Shown: positions 27,247-37,173 of the stretch, one piece after another
How positions within the stretch are numbered: the stretch's first letter is position 1
Layout of the letters: every line of letters begins with the position of its first letter
NCBI GenBank assembly: GCA_022828105.1
Contig: JAJEJC010000003.1
Location: forward strand, 79,612-143,611
Direction of reading: 5' to 3'
Length of the DNA: 64,000 bases
Source: Dehalococcoidia bacterium
GTDB taxonomy: Bacteria > Chloroflexota > Dehalococcoidia > Bin125
The notes under the pieces: generated by a model
What the model was told of the DNA's origin: nothing
The model's input: the letters and a program-made list of their open reading frames with translations, nothing else
The model's database searches: none
Position numbers and translations under genes: made by a program

Positions 27247-27452
27247 CTGCCTCGCTCCCGCTCTAAATCCACCCGTTCGCGTCTCGTTGGCTTCATCGTA
27301 CGCCACTGAATGCCATTGAATCAGGCCACACTTGATCAGTCCATGTCATGCTGCGACGATCCGCCAGAGGGTCGCGCGGCCAGGACGCGCACCCCTGCGT
27401 ATCCTCAGGTTGAACTGCAAGACATTCACAGAGTCAGTTTGGCGGAGTGGTT

Positions 27453-28430
27453 ATGTCGGAAGCGGGAAACGGATTGAAGACCTTGGACGATGTGGTGCGC
27501 GAGACCGCCCCGGCCGAGCTCGTCGCGGACGGATTGCTCACGGTCGTCGGGGCAATCGCCGACGGCGCCAGGCGCGTGGATGCTCTCACCCGGCGCGCGG
27601 CGCTGGCCGGCGTGCTGGGCGACACCGGCGAGACCAACGTGCAGGGCGAGATCGTGCAGGTCCTCGATGCCGCCGGCACCGATGCCTTCGTTAACTCGTT
27701 GCGCGACTGCGGCGCGGTCGCCGCCCTTGCCTGTGAAGAACTCGAGGACGCCGTCTTCGTCTCCGATCGCGTCGACCATCCCTATCTCGTGCTCTTCGAC
27801 CCCGTTGACGGTTCATCCAACATCGATGTCGCGGTCACAATCGGTTCCATCTTCGCGGTCTACCGCCGTGCCGACGACTCGCCCGTTACCGACGCGTCGC
27901 TGCTGCGCCCTGGCCGCGAACAGTGCGCTGCCGTCTATGTCGTCTACGGCTCCTCGACCGTGCTCGTCGTCGCGACCGAAAGCCGGGTCGACGGCTTCAC
28001 GCTGGATCCCGCCTCGGGCGAGTTCCTGCATTCGCACGACCGGATCCGAATACCGGCCAAGTGCGCGGCCTACTCGGTCAACGAGGGCAACCAGGGCAAC
28101 TGGCATCCCGAGATGCAGGCCGCCGTGGCCGAGCTGCGCGACGACTACGGTCTGCGCTACGTGGGTTCGCTGGTCGCCGACTTCCACCGCGACCTGCTCA
28201 AGGGCGGCATCTTCCTCTACCCGGGAGACGTGAAGTCGCCGGCCGGCAAACTGCGCCTGGGCTACGAAGCGAACCCGCTTTGTTATGTTGCCGAACAGGC
28301 CGGCGGCGCCGGATCGACCGGGACCGAGCGCATCCTCGACGTCCAGCCCGAGATCCTGCACCAGCGCACGCCGCTGATCGTCGGCAATGCCGACGTGGTC
28401 GAACGCGTGGTGGCCAGACTCGCCGAATAG
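27453..28430 (+). CDS. fbp: Class 1 fructose-1,6-bisphosphatase
   Basis: 325 residues. Hydrolyses fructose 1,6-bisphosphate to fructose 6-phosphate in gluconeogenesis. The metal-binding signature DPVDGSSN occupies 116-123, preceded by the EELED acidic segment, and the substrate segment around NEGNQGNW and the C-terminal KLRLGYEANP stretch match the FBPase class I family. The ATG at 27453 has GGCGGAG five bases before it; a GTG at 27447 lies within that site. Followed after 65 bases by a class I aldolase, giving a gluconeogenic pair. Confidence 0.95.
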   Translation: MSEAGNGLKTLDDVVRETAPAELVADGLLTVVGAIADGARRVDALTRRAALAGVLGDTGETNVQGEIVQVLDAAGTDAFVNSLRDCGAVAALACEELEDAVFVSDRVDHPYLVLFDPVDGSSNIDVAVTIGSIFAVYRRADDSPVTDASLLRPGREQCAAVYVVYGSSTVLVVATESRVDGFTLDPASGEFLHSHDRIRIPAKCAAYSVNEGNQGNWHPEMQAAVAELRDDYGLRYVGSLVADFHRDLLKGGIFLYPGDVKSPAGKLRLGYEANPLCYVAEQAGGAGSTGTERILDVQPEILHQRTPLIVGNADVVERVVARLAE

Positions 28431-28495
28431 CACCCGCACATGGCCCGAACCGCTCTCCCAGTACATCAACCGAATCAACCGAGAGGCGAACTTCC

Positions 28496-29506
28496 ATGAG
28501 CAACACACTGCACGAGACCGCGCGCGCCCTGGTCGCGCCGGGACGCGGCATCCTCGCGGCCGACGAGTCGGCGCCGACGATCAAGCGGCGCTTCGACACG
28601 ATCGGTCTGGAATCGACCGAGACCAATCGACGCGATTGGCGCCAGCTCCTGTTCACCTCGGATGGAATCGGCGACTGGATCTCCGGCGTGATTCTGTTCG
28701 AGGAGACGCTCGCCCAGGATGCCTCCGACGGCCGATCGATCGTCGAGGTGCTGACCTCGAACGGCGTGATACCCGGCGTCAAGGTTGACAAGGGCGCCAA
28801 GGACCTCGCCGGCTCGTCGGCGGAGAAGGTCACCGAGGGCCTCGACGGCCTGCGCGAACGGCTCGAGCTCTACCGCGATCAGGGCGCCCGATTCACCAAG
28901 TGGCGCGCGGTGATCGACATCGCAGATGACCGGCCGACCGACTATTGCCTCGACGTCAACGCGCACGCGCTGGCCCGCTTCGCGGCGCTCTCGCAGGAAG
29001 CCGGCCTCGTCCCGATTGTCGAGCCGGAAGTATTGATGGACGGCAAACACGACATCGCCGCCTGCGCCTCGGCGACCGAAGCTGCGCTGCGCGCCACCTA
29101 CGCGGCGCTGGCGGTCCAGCAGGTCGACCTTGAGGGCACACTGCTCAAGCCCAACATGGTCCTCTCCGGCAAGGGCGCCGCCAGCCGCGCTCCGGCCGAG
29201 GTCGTCGCCTCCGAGACGCTGCGCGTCTTCGCCGACACGGTGCCGTCCTCCGTGCCCGGCTGCGTCTTCCTCTCCGGCGGCCAGTCCGACGAGGAGGCGA
29301 CCGTCAACCTCAACGCGATCAACCAGGCAGCCGCCGGCTCCAGCTCCGCTCCGTGGCAACTGAGCTTCTCCTACGGCCGCGGACTGCAGGCGACCCCGCT
29401 GTCGGTCTGGGGCGGCAAGCCCGAAAACGTCGCAGCCGCGCAGGCCGCCTTCCAGGAGCGCGCCAGGCTTACCTCCGCCGCCCGCAAGGGCGAGTACGCC
29501 GGCTAG
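28496..29506 (+). CDS. Class I fructose-bisphosphate aldolase
   Basis: 336 residues, the eukaryote-like class I type. It cleaves or forms fructose 1,6-bisphosphate through a lysine Schiff base; K218 in LLKPNMVLSG is the base-forming lysine, with TKWRAV (K135) and VEPEVL (E176, E178) supplying the other active-site residues. The N-terminal GRGILAADES is diagnostic. The final residues (KGEYAG) lack the classical tyrosine at the very C-terminus, but a Tyr is three residues from the end. It is directly downstream of fbp on the same strand. Confidence 0.95.
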   Translation: MSNTLHETARALVAPGRGILAADESAPTIKRRFDTIGLESTETNRRDWRQLLFTSDGIGDWISGVILFEETLAQDASDGRSIVEVLTSNGVIPGVKVDKGAKDLAGSSAEKVTEGLDGLRERLELYRDQGARFTKWRAVIDIADDRPTDYCLDVNAHALARFAALSQEAGLVPIVEPEVLMDGKHDIAACASATEAALRATYAALAVQQVDLEGTLLKPNMVLSGKGAASRAPAEVVASETLRVFADTVPSSVPGCVFLSGGQSDEEATVNLNAINQAAAGSSSAPWQLSFSYGRGLQATPLSVWGGKPENVAAAQAAFQERARLTSAARKGEYAG

Positions 29507-29525
29507 GCCGAGGCGCCGGGAACCA

Positions 29526-30155
29526 GTGCCCCACCGACTGCTGATCGCCACCGGTAATCCCGGCAAGCTGCGCGAGTTTCGCGAGCTGTTCGATGCGCAC
29601 GTCGACTCCGAATGGACGCTCGTCGCACCGGCCGAGGTTGGCCTCAAGGACTTCACCGTCGTCGAGGACGGCGACACTTATGCCGAGAATGCCGGCCGCA
29701 AGGCGCGCTCCTACGCCAATGCCTGCGGGTTGCCCGCGCTCGCCGACGATTCCGGATTGGAAGTGGATGCCCTCGACGGCGCGCCCGGCCTCTACAGCGC
29801 TCGATATGCTGGTGAGGCAGCGGATGACGCCGCTAACCGCGCCAAGCTCTTAGGGGCATTGGCCAACATCCCAACCGAGCGGCGGGCGGCGCGCTTCCGC
29901 TGCGTGATCGCCCTCGCCTTCCCGTACACCACCAATGTGCGACTCGGCGAGGGCGTGGTGGAAGGATCGATCGGCATGGATGAGCGCGGCCACCTCGGCT
30001 TCGGCTACGACCCCGTCTTCGCCCTACCCGATGGCCGCCGCATGGCGGAGCTGGAACTGTCCGAAAAGAACCGAATCTCGCACCGCGCCCTGGCCCTGTC
30101 CAACGCCGCCTGGGCGCTCGACGCCATGGCGCACACACTGGATCGCTCATCGTGA
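29526..30155 (+). CDS. rdgB: XTP/dITP pyrophosphatase (RdgB/HAM1)
   Basis: 209 residues from a GTG. Removes pyrophosphate from non-canonical purine nucleotides to prevent their incorporation in DNA. Family landmarks are [11 protein letters not shown] at the N-terminus, [11 protein letters not shown] in the middle and FGYDPVF with [14 protein letters not shown] toward the end. The stop overlaps the moaA start (GTGA), so it is part of a tight rdgB-moaA-moaC run. Confidence 0.96.
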   Translation: MPHRLLIATGNPGKLREFRELFDAHVDSEWTLVAPAEVGLKDFTVVEDGDTYAENAGRKARSYANACGLPALADDSGLEVDALDGAPGLYSARYAGEAADDAANRAKLLGALANIPTERRAARFRCVIALAFPYTTNVRLGEGVVEGSIGMDERGHLGFGYDPVFALPDGRRMAELELSEKNRISHRALALSNAAWALDAMAHTLDRSS

Positions 30156-31192
30156 CGATGCCGGCTGACCTCCACGTCGACCATGTCGACCGCCTCGGTC
30201 GCCGCTTTGCCGACCTGCGCGTCTCGGTCACCGATCGTTGTAACTTCCGCTGCCCCTATTGCATGCCGAAGGAAATCTTCGGACCGGGCTACGAGTTTCT
30301 GCCCCGTTCGGCGATCCTCAGCTTCGAGGAAATCGTCCGGATCGTCGCGGTCTTCGGTCGGCTGGGGCTGCGCAAACTGCGCCTGACCGGTGGCGAGCCT
30401 ACGGTCCGAGCCGAACTGCCGACGCTCGTCAGGATGCTGCGCGACACGCTGCCCGAGGTTGACATCGCGCTCACGACCAACGGCTCGCGGCTCGCGGTCA
30501 TGGCCCGCGAGCTGCAGGCGGCCGGACTCGACCGCGTCACCGTCAGCCTCGACTCGATCGATCCGGAAGTCTGCAGAGAGATGAACGGCGTCGAGTTTCC
30601 GCACGAGCGGGTGCTGGACGGCATCGAGGCAGCCGCCGCGGCCGGGCTGGGCCCGATCAAGATCAACGCGGTGGTCAAGCGCGGCGTCAACGATGCGGGC
30701 ATCGTGGACATGGCGCGCCACTTCCGCGGCAGTGGACACATCGTCCGCTTCATCGAGTACATGGACGTCGGCGCGACCAACGGCTGGAAGCTGGACGAGG
30801 TCGTCCCTGCCCGCGAGATTATCCAGCGGCTGGAGCAGGTCGAGGGCCTCGAACCGGTCCCCGCCGCCTATCGCGGAGAAGTCGCCCGCCGCTGGCGCTG
30901 GAGCGACGGTTCGGGCGAGATCGGGGTCATCACCTCGGTCACCGAACCCTTCTGCGGCGACTGCACCCGCGCCCGGCTGTCGGCCGAGGGCTCGCTCTAC
31001 ACCTGCCTCTTCGCCTCGACCGGCCATGACCTGCGCGGACCCCTGCGCGACGGCGCAAGCGACGACGAGCTGTACCAGCGCATTGCCGGGATCTGGTCCG
31101 AGCGCGAAGATCGCTATTCCGAGCTGCGCGCAGCGATGACCGATAACCTGCCGCGCCTGGGTCGAGTGGAGATGTCGCACATTGGCGGCTGA
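30152..31192 (+). CDS. moaA: GTP 3',8-cyclase MoaA
   Basis: 346 residues. Radical-SAM enzyme converting GTP to 3',8-cyclo-7,8-dihydro-GTP, the first step of molybdenum cofactor synthesis. The SAM-binding cluster is C30, C34, C37 (CNFRCPYC); the GTP-binding cluster is C268, C271 and C285; and the essential C-terminal Gly-Gly is kept (MSHIGG). GTG at 30152 overlaps the rdgB stop; an ATG two codons later is an alternative. moaC follows with an 11-base overlap. Confidence 0.97.
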   Translation: MTMPADLHVDHVDRLGRRFADLRVSVTDRCNFRCPYCMPKEIFGPGYEFLPRSAILSFEEIVRIVAVFGRLGLRKLRLTGGEPTVRAELPTLVRMLRDTLPEVDIALTTNGSRLAVMARELQAAGLDRVTVSLDSIDPEVCREMNGVEFPHERVLDGIEAAAAAGLGPIKINAVVKRGVNDAGIVDMARHFRGSGHIVRFIEYMDVGATNGWKLDEVVPAREIIQRLEQVEGLEPVPAAYRGEVARRWRWSDGSGEIGVITSVTEPFCGDCTRARLSAEGSLYTCLFASTGHDLRGPLRDGASDDELYQRIAGIWSEREDRYSELRAAMTDNLPRLGRVEMSHIGG

Positions 31193-31703
31193 GCAATCCT
31201 CCGGGACATCCGGGACATCCGAGACCCAGCACGCGCTGAGCCACCTCGACGCCGAGGGCCGCGCGCGCATGGTTGACGTCGGCGACAAGGACGCGACCGA
31301 GCGCCGCGCCGTCGCCGAAGGCCGCGTCCTGATGCAGCCCGAGACGCTCGATCTGATCCGCAACTCGGCGCTCAAGAAGGGCGATGTCCTGACGACCGCG
31401 GAAATCGCCGGCGTGATGGCGGCCAAGCGGACGCATGAGCTGATCCCGCTCTGCCATCCGCTCGCGCTGAACCGGATCCTGGTCGAACTCAGCCTGGTCG
31501 AGAACCCGCCCTCGGTCGCCGTCCGCGCCGAGGTCCGCTGCAGCGGTAAGACCGGGGTCGAGATGGAGGCGCTGACCGCCGTCTCCGTCGCCGCGCTGAC
31601 CGTCTACGACATGGCCAAGGCCGTCGATCGCGGGATGCGCATCGACGCAGTCAGGCTGCGCGAGAAGGACGGCGGCCGCTCCGGCTCCGTGCGGCTGGCC
31701 TAA
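31182..31703 (+). CDS. moaC: Cyclic pyranopterin monophosphate synthase MoaC
   Basis: 173 residues. Acts after MoaA to form cyclic pyranopterin monophosphate. The [15 protein letters not shown] opening, [23 protein letters not shown] and [17 protein letters not shown] segments are all family signatures. A TTG start at 31182, inside the end of moaA and preceded by GGAG, is the only start that keeps the HLD segment; a later Met at residue 30 would lose it. The first 18 residues are a non-conserved Ser/Thr/Gly-rich extension. Ends three bases from the convergent TPR gene. Confidence 0.95.
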   Translation: MAAEQSSGTSGTSETQHALSHLDAEGRARMVDVGDKDATERRAVAEGRVLMQPETLDLIRNSALKKGDVLTTAEIAGVMAAKRTHELIPLCHPLALNRILVELSLVENPPSVAVRAEVRCSGKTGVEMEALTAVSVAALTVYDMAKAVDRGMRIDAVRLREKDGGRSGSVRLA

Positions 31704-31706
31704 GGA

Positions 31707-32873
31707 CTAGGTTCCCGCCCCGACCAGCGACTCGAACGCCTGGTTCCCGCGCAGACCGTCGAAGTGATCGTCGGTCCTCGCGGCTTCCGCATAGCGCGGG
31801 TTGAGCTGGGTCGCCTGGCGCAGCGCCGCGACGGCATCGTCGGCCTGGCCGAGCTTCGCCGCTGCCGAGGCCAGGCCGTAGTGCGCGCCCGGCTGATCCG
31901 GCTCCAGCCGCACCGCCGACTGGAAGGATTCCAGCGCCTCCTGCGCCCGGTCCTCGTAGAGCAGCGTCAGACCCAGGTTGGTGTGCGCCGCCCCGTCGTC
32001 GGGCCGCAGACGCAGCGCGTGGCGGAAGTCGCCCTCGGCCGTGTCGAAGTCGCGACCGAACAGCCGCAACAGGCCGCGGTTGACGTAGATGTCCGGATCG
32101 TCCGGCGCCAGTTCGATCGCCCGCTCGTAGTCGCTGGCCGCTTCCTCGGTCCGGTCGAGCCGAACGAGCGCGTTGGCCCGGTTGTAGTAGGCGGCGGCGG
32201 AGTTGGCGTCCAGGTCGATCGCCCGGGCGTACTGGTTGACCGCGGCGTCGTAGTTGCCGGCGCCGAAGTAGGCGTTGCCCTCGTCGAGGTGCGAAGCGGC
32301 GCTGCGCTCGGCCGGAATCGTTGGCGCAGCGTCCGCGACCGGCGGCGGCTCGCTCGGCATTGCCGTTGCGGCAGGGGCTGGCGGCGGTTCCGGCGCGGCG
32401 GCCGGCTCGGTCGCAGCAGGCGGGGCCGGCGGAGGCGCCCCAGCAGGCGCCGCGGCTGGTGGTGGCGCGGGCGCAGCTGGAGGTGCTACCGGTTGCGTCG
32501 CGGCCGGAGCAGGAGCTGGCGTCGGCGCAGGCGGCGGCACCGGCGGCGGAGCCGCGGCCGGTTGAGGCGGGGTCGGCGGCGCTGTCGGTGCTCGCTCCGC
32601 GGACGGCGCCGTCAGCGGCCGGCTCGGCGCGGGCGAAGGCGCGGCTGTTGCCGCAGCCGACGGCTCGCTGCCGCTTGCCTGGGCAATCTGCCGCGCCATC
32701 AGTTCGGCCTGCTCGCGTCGCGCGCGCTCGTTGCGCAACTGCAGCTCGAGGTGGTCGATCCGCTCTTCGGTGAGTTCGCGCTCGAGACGCTGCTGCGATT
32801 GCAGCGCGCGGTAGATCCAGAGGATCGCGGCCCAGGGCAAGAGGACGCGCAAAACGATGGCGATGAATTGCAA
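31707..32873 (-). CDS. Membrane-anchored TPR protein with Pro/Ala-rich linker
   Basis: 388 residues. One N-terminal membrane segment (about 3-21) and a charged coiled-coil-like helix (about 25-70) are followed by a low-complexity Pro/Ala linker of roughly 115 residues and then several tetratricopeptide repeats (about 195-380) with typical spacing (for example AYYNRANALVRLDRTEEA, IYVNRGLLRLF, AHTNLGLTLLYEDRAQEA). Such proteins are scaffolds for complex assembly at the membrane; no partner is indicated by context. The linker gives strong sequence bias and also creates false open frames on the other strand. Confidence 0.85.
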   Translation of the reverse strand: MQFIAIVLRVLLPWAAILWIYRALQSQQRLERELTEERIDHLELQLRNERARREQAELMARQIAQASGSEPSAAATAAPSPAPSRPLTAPSAERAPTAPPTPPQPAAAPPPVPPPAPTPAPAPAATQPVAPPAAPAPPPAAAPAGAPPPAPPAATEPAAAPEPPPAPAATAMPSEPPPVADAAPTIPAERSAASHLDEGNAYFGAGNYDAAVNQYARAIDLDANSAAAYYNRANALVRLDRTEEAASDYERAIELAPDDPDIYVNRGLLRLFGRDFDTAEGDFRHALRLRPDDGAAHTNLGLTLLYEDRAQEALESFQSAVRLEPDQPGAHYGLASAAAKLGQADDAVAALRQATQLNPRYAEAARTDDHFDGLRGNQAFESLVGAGT

Positions 32874-32948
32874 GGCGGTTCTCCTCAGCTCGGCGCGCCC
32901 GCCGCTGCGGCGGATCGCGATTCCGGCGTCACGCGGGTCGTGCGTCCC

Positions 32949-33015
32949 GCACTACAACGTCTGCTGTTCCCGCACGGCGATGTCCAGGTTCCAGCATTAC
33001 GACGTCTGTTGTTCC
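32949..33015. repeat. Imperfect 22-base direct repeat around a gene end
   Basis: Copies at 32949-32970 and 32994-33015 match at 19 of 22 bases and are spaced 45 bases (15 codons) apart. Read on the minus strand each encodes EQQT followed by one residue and a stop, so the end of the hypothetical gene at 32997 appears duplicated in frame. Chance similarity is not excluded. Confidence 0.4.
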
Positions 33016-33440
33016 AGCAGCGTGCTGACCGCAGCGAGGCCGTTGACGGCCAGCGTCAACCGATCTTGCGCGGACAGCGCGTCCAGCTCGGCCAGGGTCT
33101 CGTCGCGCATCGAGACCGGGTCGTTGGCGCCCAGGATCGCGGCGGGACCTTCATCGTCGAATGAAAGCTGCAGTTCGCGCAGCGCCCCTTCTTCGGTCAC
33201 GATCACGCAGCCGATGTTCTTGTCACGCACGCCGTCCGGCTCGACCTCGACGCCCATCGTGAAGAACGCGCCGGGGAAGGGCGGGAACGGTCTCAACTCC
33301 AGTGCCGCCTCGCGCAGCAACGCCTCGACCTGCTCGGCCGCCGCCGACAGGGCTTCGTCCGCCAGCCGCTGGCGCATTTGCGTACGCACCGCCCGCTGGG
33401 TCGCGGACGCTGAACTGGGCGCTGAGTTGGGATCGGACAT
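32997..33440 (-). CDS. Hypothetical protein
   Basis: 147 residues, no recognised family. A helical N-terminal half (about 15-50) is followed by PFPPFPGAFFTMGVEVEPDG and a beta-rich part, then a helical C-terminus ending LLEQQTS. It is acidic and soluble. Codon use fits coding sequence, and the upstream region has GGAC but no clear ribosome-binding site. Beyond its stop the same frame repeats EQQT-stop 45 bases later (see the repeat at 32949-33015). Upstream of the TPR gene, same strand. Confidence 0.65.
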   Translation of the reverse strand: MSDPNSAPSSASATQRAVRTQMRQRLADEALSAAAEQVEALLREAALELRPFPPFPGAFFTMGVEVEPDGVRDKNIGCVIVTEEGALRELQLSFDDEGPAAILGANDPVSMRDETLAELDALSAQDRLTLAVNGLAAVSTLLEQQTS

Positions 33441-33669
33441 GATGCTCGCTCGTCCGGTCAGTGCGGCGCAATCATTTCATCTTGCTGAAATATGAGTATA
33501 CGCAGGGGCGTGCTCAGCGGCGGTCAGCCAGGCGACTACCTGGCGACTCACCGACGACTCCCCGTCGAGCCCTGGTCGACTCCCACCCGCTGCGCAGGCC
33601 GCCGGCGGTCGAGTAGCTACGATGATCGAGGGACGGGCGCACGTTGAGGTTGACACATAGGACGCATGG

Positions 33670-36063
33670 ATGACCCAACCGACAGCCAACGACGAGCGCG
33701 ATCCAGGGCAGATCTGGAGCTCGCAGCTTCGCATCGCGGCCGGCCGCGCGGTTGACGACGCGCCCCAACTGGGCTTCACCGAGCAGCACGATCAGATCGG
33801 CCGCGTCGTCCGCCTTTCGATCCTGGCCGAGCCGGCCTCGGACGGCGCGGACGCCTTCATGGATCAGTTCGTGCGCCGGATCAGCGAGTTGTTCGACCCG
33901 GCCGCTCGCTCGCTGACTGGCGCGCTCAAGCTCGCCGTGGACACGGCCCACGAGGAATTGCGCAACTGGAACCGCCAGCGTCTGCCCCAGGAACATGCGA
34001 TGTACGGCCTCTCCTGCCTGATCCAGCGGGCCGATCAGCCTGCCCTGCTCGCCCAGTGCGGACCCTCGGCGGCGCTGCTCGCCGGTCCTGCCGGAGCGGC
34101 CGGCCTGCGGCGCCTGAGTTTTCACGCTCATGCGCCCGCGGCCTATCTGCAGCGGTCCGACCCCGTCGCGGTCCCGATCGGCGGCGACGCGCCGCTCTCG
34201 CTGGAGTTTGCCGGCGCTCCCGACCCTGGTCCCGGTTGGGCATTGCTGCTCACGTCCAATGCGGCGCCGCTATTCGATCCCGAACTCCGCGTCGCCTTGA
34301 GTCGCCTTGCGATCGAGCAGACGCTGCCTCACCTGTACCCGGTCATTTTGCATCTGCGCGATGCTGCGGCGCTTGCCGTCGGCACGGCCTCGGCGGCCGA
34401 GTCGGACGCGCCGACCACGCCGACCACGTCGACCAGGCCGGACGAGGGCGCGGCGCGCGCCGTCCCTGCGCAGCCCGAGCAATCCGACGACGCAGCCGGC
34501 TTCGGCGAGCCCGACCAGCCTGACCGAACCGAAGGCGAGGTCAGCCGGCGCGAAGCGCCAACGGCTGCCGAAGAGCGCGCCCAGGACCCACAGGACCGAT
34601 CGCAGCGCCTCGCGCCCCGCGTCGCCCAGGCTCGCTTCAGCTCGCCGCAGGCGCTCAGATTCGATCCTGCGCCGATAGCCGAACTTGAAGCCGTCGGCTG
34701 GCCCGTCAATCCGTTTGCGCTCACCGACCTCCAACGCCTGGAGGGCGTCTTGCCCCGGATCGTGATGCCGCCCGGTCCGCTGCAACAACCGATCATGGAC
34801 CTGCGCCGGGCGCTGCCCTCGCTCGGCGAAGCCGGGCGCGATCAGCCTGCGGATTTGCCCGAGCTCCGCCACTCCGCGCAGCGCGCCCGCGGCGCCTCGG
34901 CTCGCCGTGTCGGGATCGTGCTGATCGGGATGATCGCGCTATTCGTTGGCATTGCCGCCGTGTTGCTCGGGCCGTCGCTCTGGCGCTCTGATGACGACCA
35001 GTTCCGCTCCAGCATTGAACGCGCCCGCAACGGCCTCGCCGCCTCCGAGTTGGCGGGCACGGCCGAGACCGCGCGGCTCGCCTTGCAAGACGCTCGGCTG
35101 GACGTCGAGGCGGCGCTTGACCTCAACCCCCTCGCCCCTGAAGCGTTGCAGCTGCGCGAGGAGATTGAGGCCGTGCTCAGCGAGCTCAACCTCGTCCTCT
35201 CGACCGGAGAGTTGAGCGCGTTCGCCGATCTGTCCGGCTTCGGTCCCGCGATTGCGCTCGGCGCGGTGCGCGTCGGCGCAGAGCGCGCCTTCGTGCTCGA
35301 CGACGCCGGCGGCCGCGTGTTCGCCGTCAACAGCGACGGGGCCGCGCAGGTCATCTTCCTGGAGGGTGAGTCGCTCGGGCTTGGCAGCCGCCTGCGCGCC
35401 GGCCGGCCGATCTCGATCGCCTGGCAACCTCGTCAAGCAAGCGCCGCCGACGGCCTGCCGGCCGGCGACGGACTCTGGATCCTCGACTCGCACGCCAGAC
35501 TCTTCCGCTGGACCGACTCGGGCGTGCTGCTGGTTCCGATCCCGCAACTGGACCGGCTCGGCTCCGTGGACGCGATCGCCGCGACCACCGGCAGCGTGTT
35601 CCTGCTCGATCAATCGGGCGGCGCGGTCTGGCGCTTCGCCGTCGAGCGCGCGGGGCTGGGCGAGCCGGCCCGCGCCGTGGGCCGCACCGACCTGCTCAAC
35701 GCGTCGGAATTCCGGGCCAGCGTGAACGCCGAAGGCATCGTCGAGTTCCTCGTCGCATCGAACAACGGCCGCTTGCGCCGCTTCCGCGGCAACGAAGAAC
35801 TGCCGCTCGCACTCGAACTCCGGCGCGAACTGCTCGCCCCGGCTTCGATCTCGCTCGGATCGGAGTCGGGACTGATCTACGTCGTCGACCGCGGCCGCGG
35901 CCGGATCGTGGCCGTCGGCGCCGAGGGCTCGGTGATCAGCCAGATCCAGTCGGCCGAGATTGCCGAACTGCGCGGCGCCTGGGTCGACGAGACGAGCGGG
36001 CGGATCATCTACGCCCTGCCCGATACCCTTCTGATCGGACGCCTGCCTTCAGGCCAGGAGTAG
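33670..36063 (+). CDS. Membrane protein with degenerate PP2C-like domain and propeller-like outer domain
   Basis: 797 residues. The cytoplasmic N-terminal 240 residues have the pattern of a PPM/PP2C phosphatase (YGLSCLIQRADQPALLAQCGPSAALLAG, later PGWALLLTSNAAPLFD) but the metal-binding DG and GD aspartates are missing. A Pro/Glu/Asp-rich linker runs to about 330, a single membrane segment lies at about 413-441, and an alpha-helical stalk is followed by about 300 residues of repeating beta-strand units (FVLDDAGGRVFAV, LWILDSHARLFRW, VFLLDQSGGAVWRF, IYVVDRGRGRIVAV), propeller-like. It may be a sensor or scaffold rather than an enzyme. Same strand as tsaD, 56 bases upstream. Confidence 0.7.
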   Translation: MTQPTANDERDPGQIWSSQLRIAAGRAVDDAPQLGFTEQHDQIGRVVRLSILAEPASDGADAFMDQFVRRISELFDPAARSLTGALKLAVDTAHEELRNWNRQRLPQEHAMYGLSCLIQRADQPALLAQCGPSAALLAGPAGAAGLRRLSFHAHAPAAYLQRSDPVAVPIGGDAPLSLEFAGAPDPGPGWALLLTSNAAPLFDPELRVALSRLAIEQTLPHLYPVILHLRDAAALAVGTASAAESDAPTTPTTSTRPDEGAARAVPAQPEQSDDAAGFGEPDQPDRTEGEVSRREAPTAAEERAQDPQDRSQRLAPRVAQARFSSPQALRFDPAPIAELEAVGWPVNPFALTDLQRLEGVLPRIVMPPGPLQQPIMDLRRALPSLGEAGRDQPADLPELRHSAQRARGASARRVGIVLIGMIALFVGIAAVLLGPSLWRSDDDQFRSSIERARNGLAASELAGTAETARLALQDARLDVEAALDLNPLAPEALQLREEIEAVLSELNLVLSTGELSAFADLSGFGPAIALGAVRVGAERAFVLDDAGGRVFAVNSDGAAQVIFLEGESLGLGSRLRAGRPISIAWQPRQASAADGLPAGDGLWILDSHARLFRWTDSGVLLVPIPQLDRLGSVDAIAATTGSVFLLDQSGGAVWRFAVERAGLGEPARAVGRTDLLNASEFRASVNAEGIVEFLVASNNGRLRRFRGNEELPLALELRRELLAPASISLGSESGLIYVVDRGRGRIVAVGAEGSVISQIQSAEIAELRGAWVDETSGRIIYALPDTLLIGRLPSGQE

Positions 36064-36119
36064 CGGCCGCGCAATCGTACAACGCACAAACGGCAGACAC
36101 GGCAGAAACGAGGAACCGG

Positions 36120-37160
36120 ATGAGCTTTCGCGTGCTGGCCCTGGAGTCGTCCTGCGACGAGTTCGCGGGCGCCGTGATCGAAGATGGCATTGAGGTACTC
36201 GCTTCGGTCGTCGCCACGCAGGCCGAGATTCACGCCCGCTATGGCGGCGTCGTCCCCGAGGTCGCCGGGCGCGAGCACTTGCGCAACCTTGCCCCGGTCA
36301 TGCAGGCGACGCTGGAGTCGGCCGGCCTGGGCTGGGACGATCTCGACGCCATTGCGGTCACCCAGGGACCGGGGCTCGGCGGCTCGCTGCTGGTCGGCGT
36401 CAATGCCGCCAAAGCGGCCGCCTGGGCGAGAGGATTGCCGCTGATCCCCGTGCACCACATCGCGGGACACTTGTACGCCAACTGGCTGCGTCCCGCCCGC
36501 GACGACTGGGACGACGCGCCGCCGCCATTCCCGCTCGTCGCCCTGGTCGTCTCCGGCGGGCACACCGAACTGTTCTGGATGCAGGATCACGAGCGCGTCG
36601 AGCGAATCGGCCAAACCCGCGACGACGCGGCGGGTGAGGCGTTCGACAAGGTCGGACGCTTGCTCGGCCTGCCCTTCCCCGGCGGTCCGGAAATCGAGCG
36701 CGCCGCCGGCCAGGCCACGCCTGAGCGGATCGCCGCGCTCGATCCGCTGCCTCGCGCCTGGTTGCCCGGCACGCACGACTTCTCCTTCTCCGGCCTCAAG
36801 ACCGCGGTGCTCAACCGCGTGCGCAAGGCCGAAGCCGCAGGCGAACCGATCGACGTGCCGGCGATGGCCGCCCGTTTCCAGGAGTCGGTCACCCACGTCC
36901 TGGCCGAAAAGACGGCGCGAGCCGCCGAGTCGCTCGGCGCGGCCTGCGTGGTGGTGGCCGGCGGCGTCGCCGCCAACGGCGCCTTGCGGGACGCCCTGCG
37001 CGATCGCTGCGCTGTGCCGGTCCGCGTGCCCCCGGCGCGCCTCTGCACCGACAACGCCGCCATGATCGGCGCGGCCGCCTGCTATCGGCAGACTCGCGCG
37101 CCGCTCGACATCGACGTCTTTTCGACGTCCGGTCCCGAGGTCTTTTCGCCTGGCAACTGA
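36120..37160 (+). CDS. tsaD: tRNA N6-adenosine threonylcarbamoyltransferase TsaD
   Basis: 346 residues. Transfers threonylcarbamoyl from TC-AMP to A37 of ANN-decoding tRNAs, with TsaB and TsaE (not in this window). The iron site HHxxxH is H112, H113 and H117 (VHHIAGHLYA); the opening LALESSCDE and ARYGGVVPEVAGREH segments are family marks, though SCDEF replaces the common SCDET. GGCSGGHTEL-type segment appears as VVSGGHTEL. ATG preceded by GAGGAACCGG. Convergent with the DUF2851 gene 13 bases away. Confidence 0.97.
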   Translation: MSFRVLALESSCDEFAGAVIEDGIEVLASVVATQAEIHARYGGVVPEVAGREHLRNLAPVMQATLESAGLGWDDLDAIAVTQGPGLGGSLLVGVNAAKAAAWARGLPLIPVHHIAGHLYANWLRPARDDWDDAPPPFPLVALVVSGGHTELFWMQDHERVERIGQTRDDAAGEAFDKVGRLLGLPFPGGPEIERAAGQATPERIAALDPLPRAWLPGTHDFSFSGLKTAVLNRVRKAEAAGEPIDVPAMAARFQESVTHVLAEKTARAAESLGAACVVVAGGVAANGALRDALRDRCAVPVRVPPARLCTDNAAMIGAAACYRQTRAPLDIDVFSTSGPEVFSPGN

Positions 37161-37173
37161 TCCAGTCGCCCCG

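Noticed and set aside
25900..27309. 469-residue plus-strand open frame antisense to folC
   Set aside because: FolC motifs on the opposite strand are complete; this frame has none.
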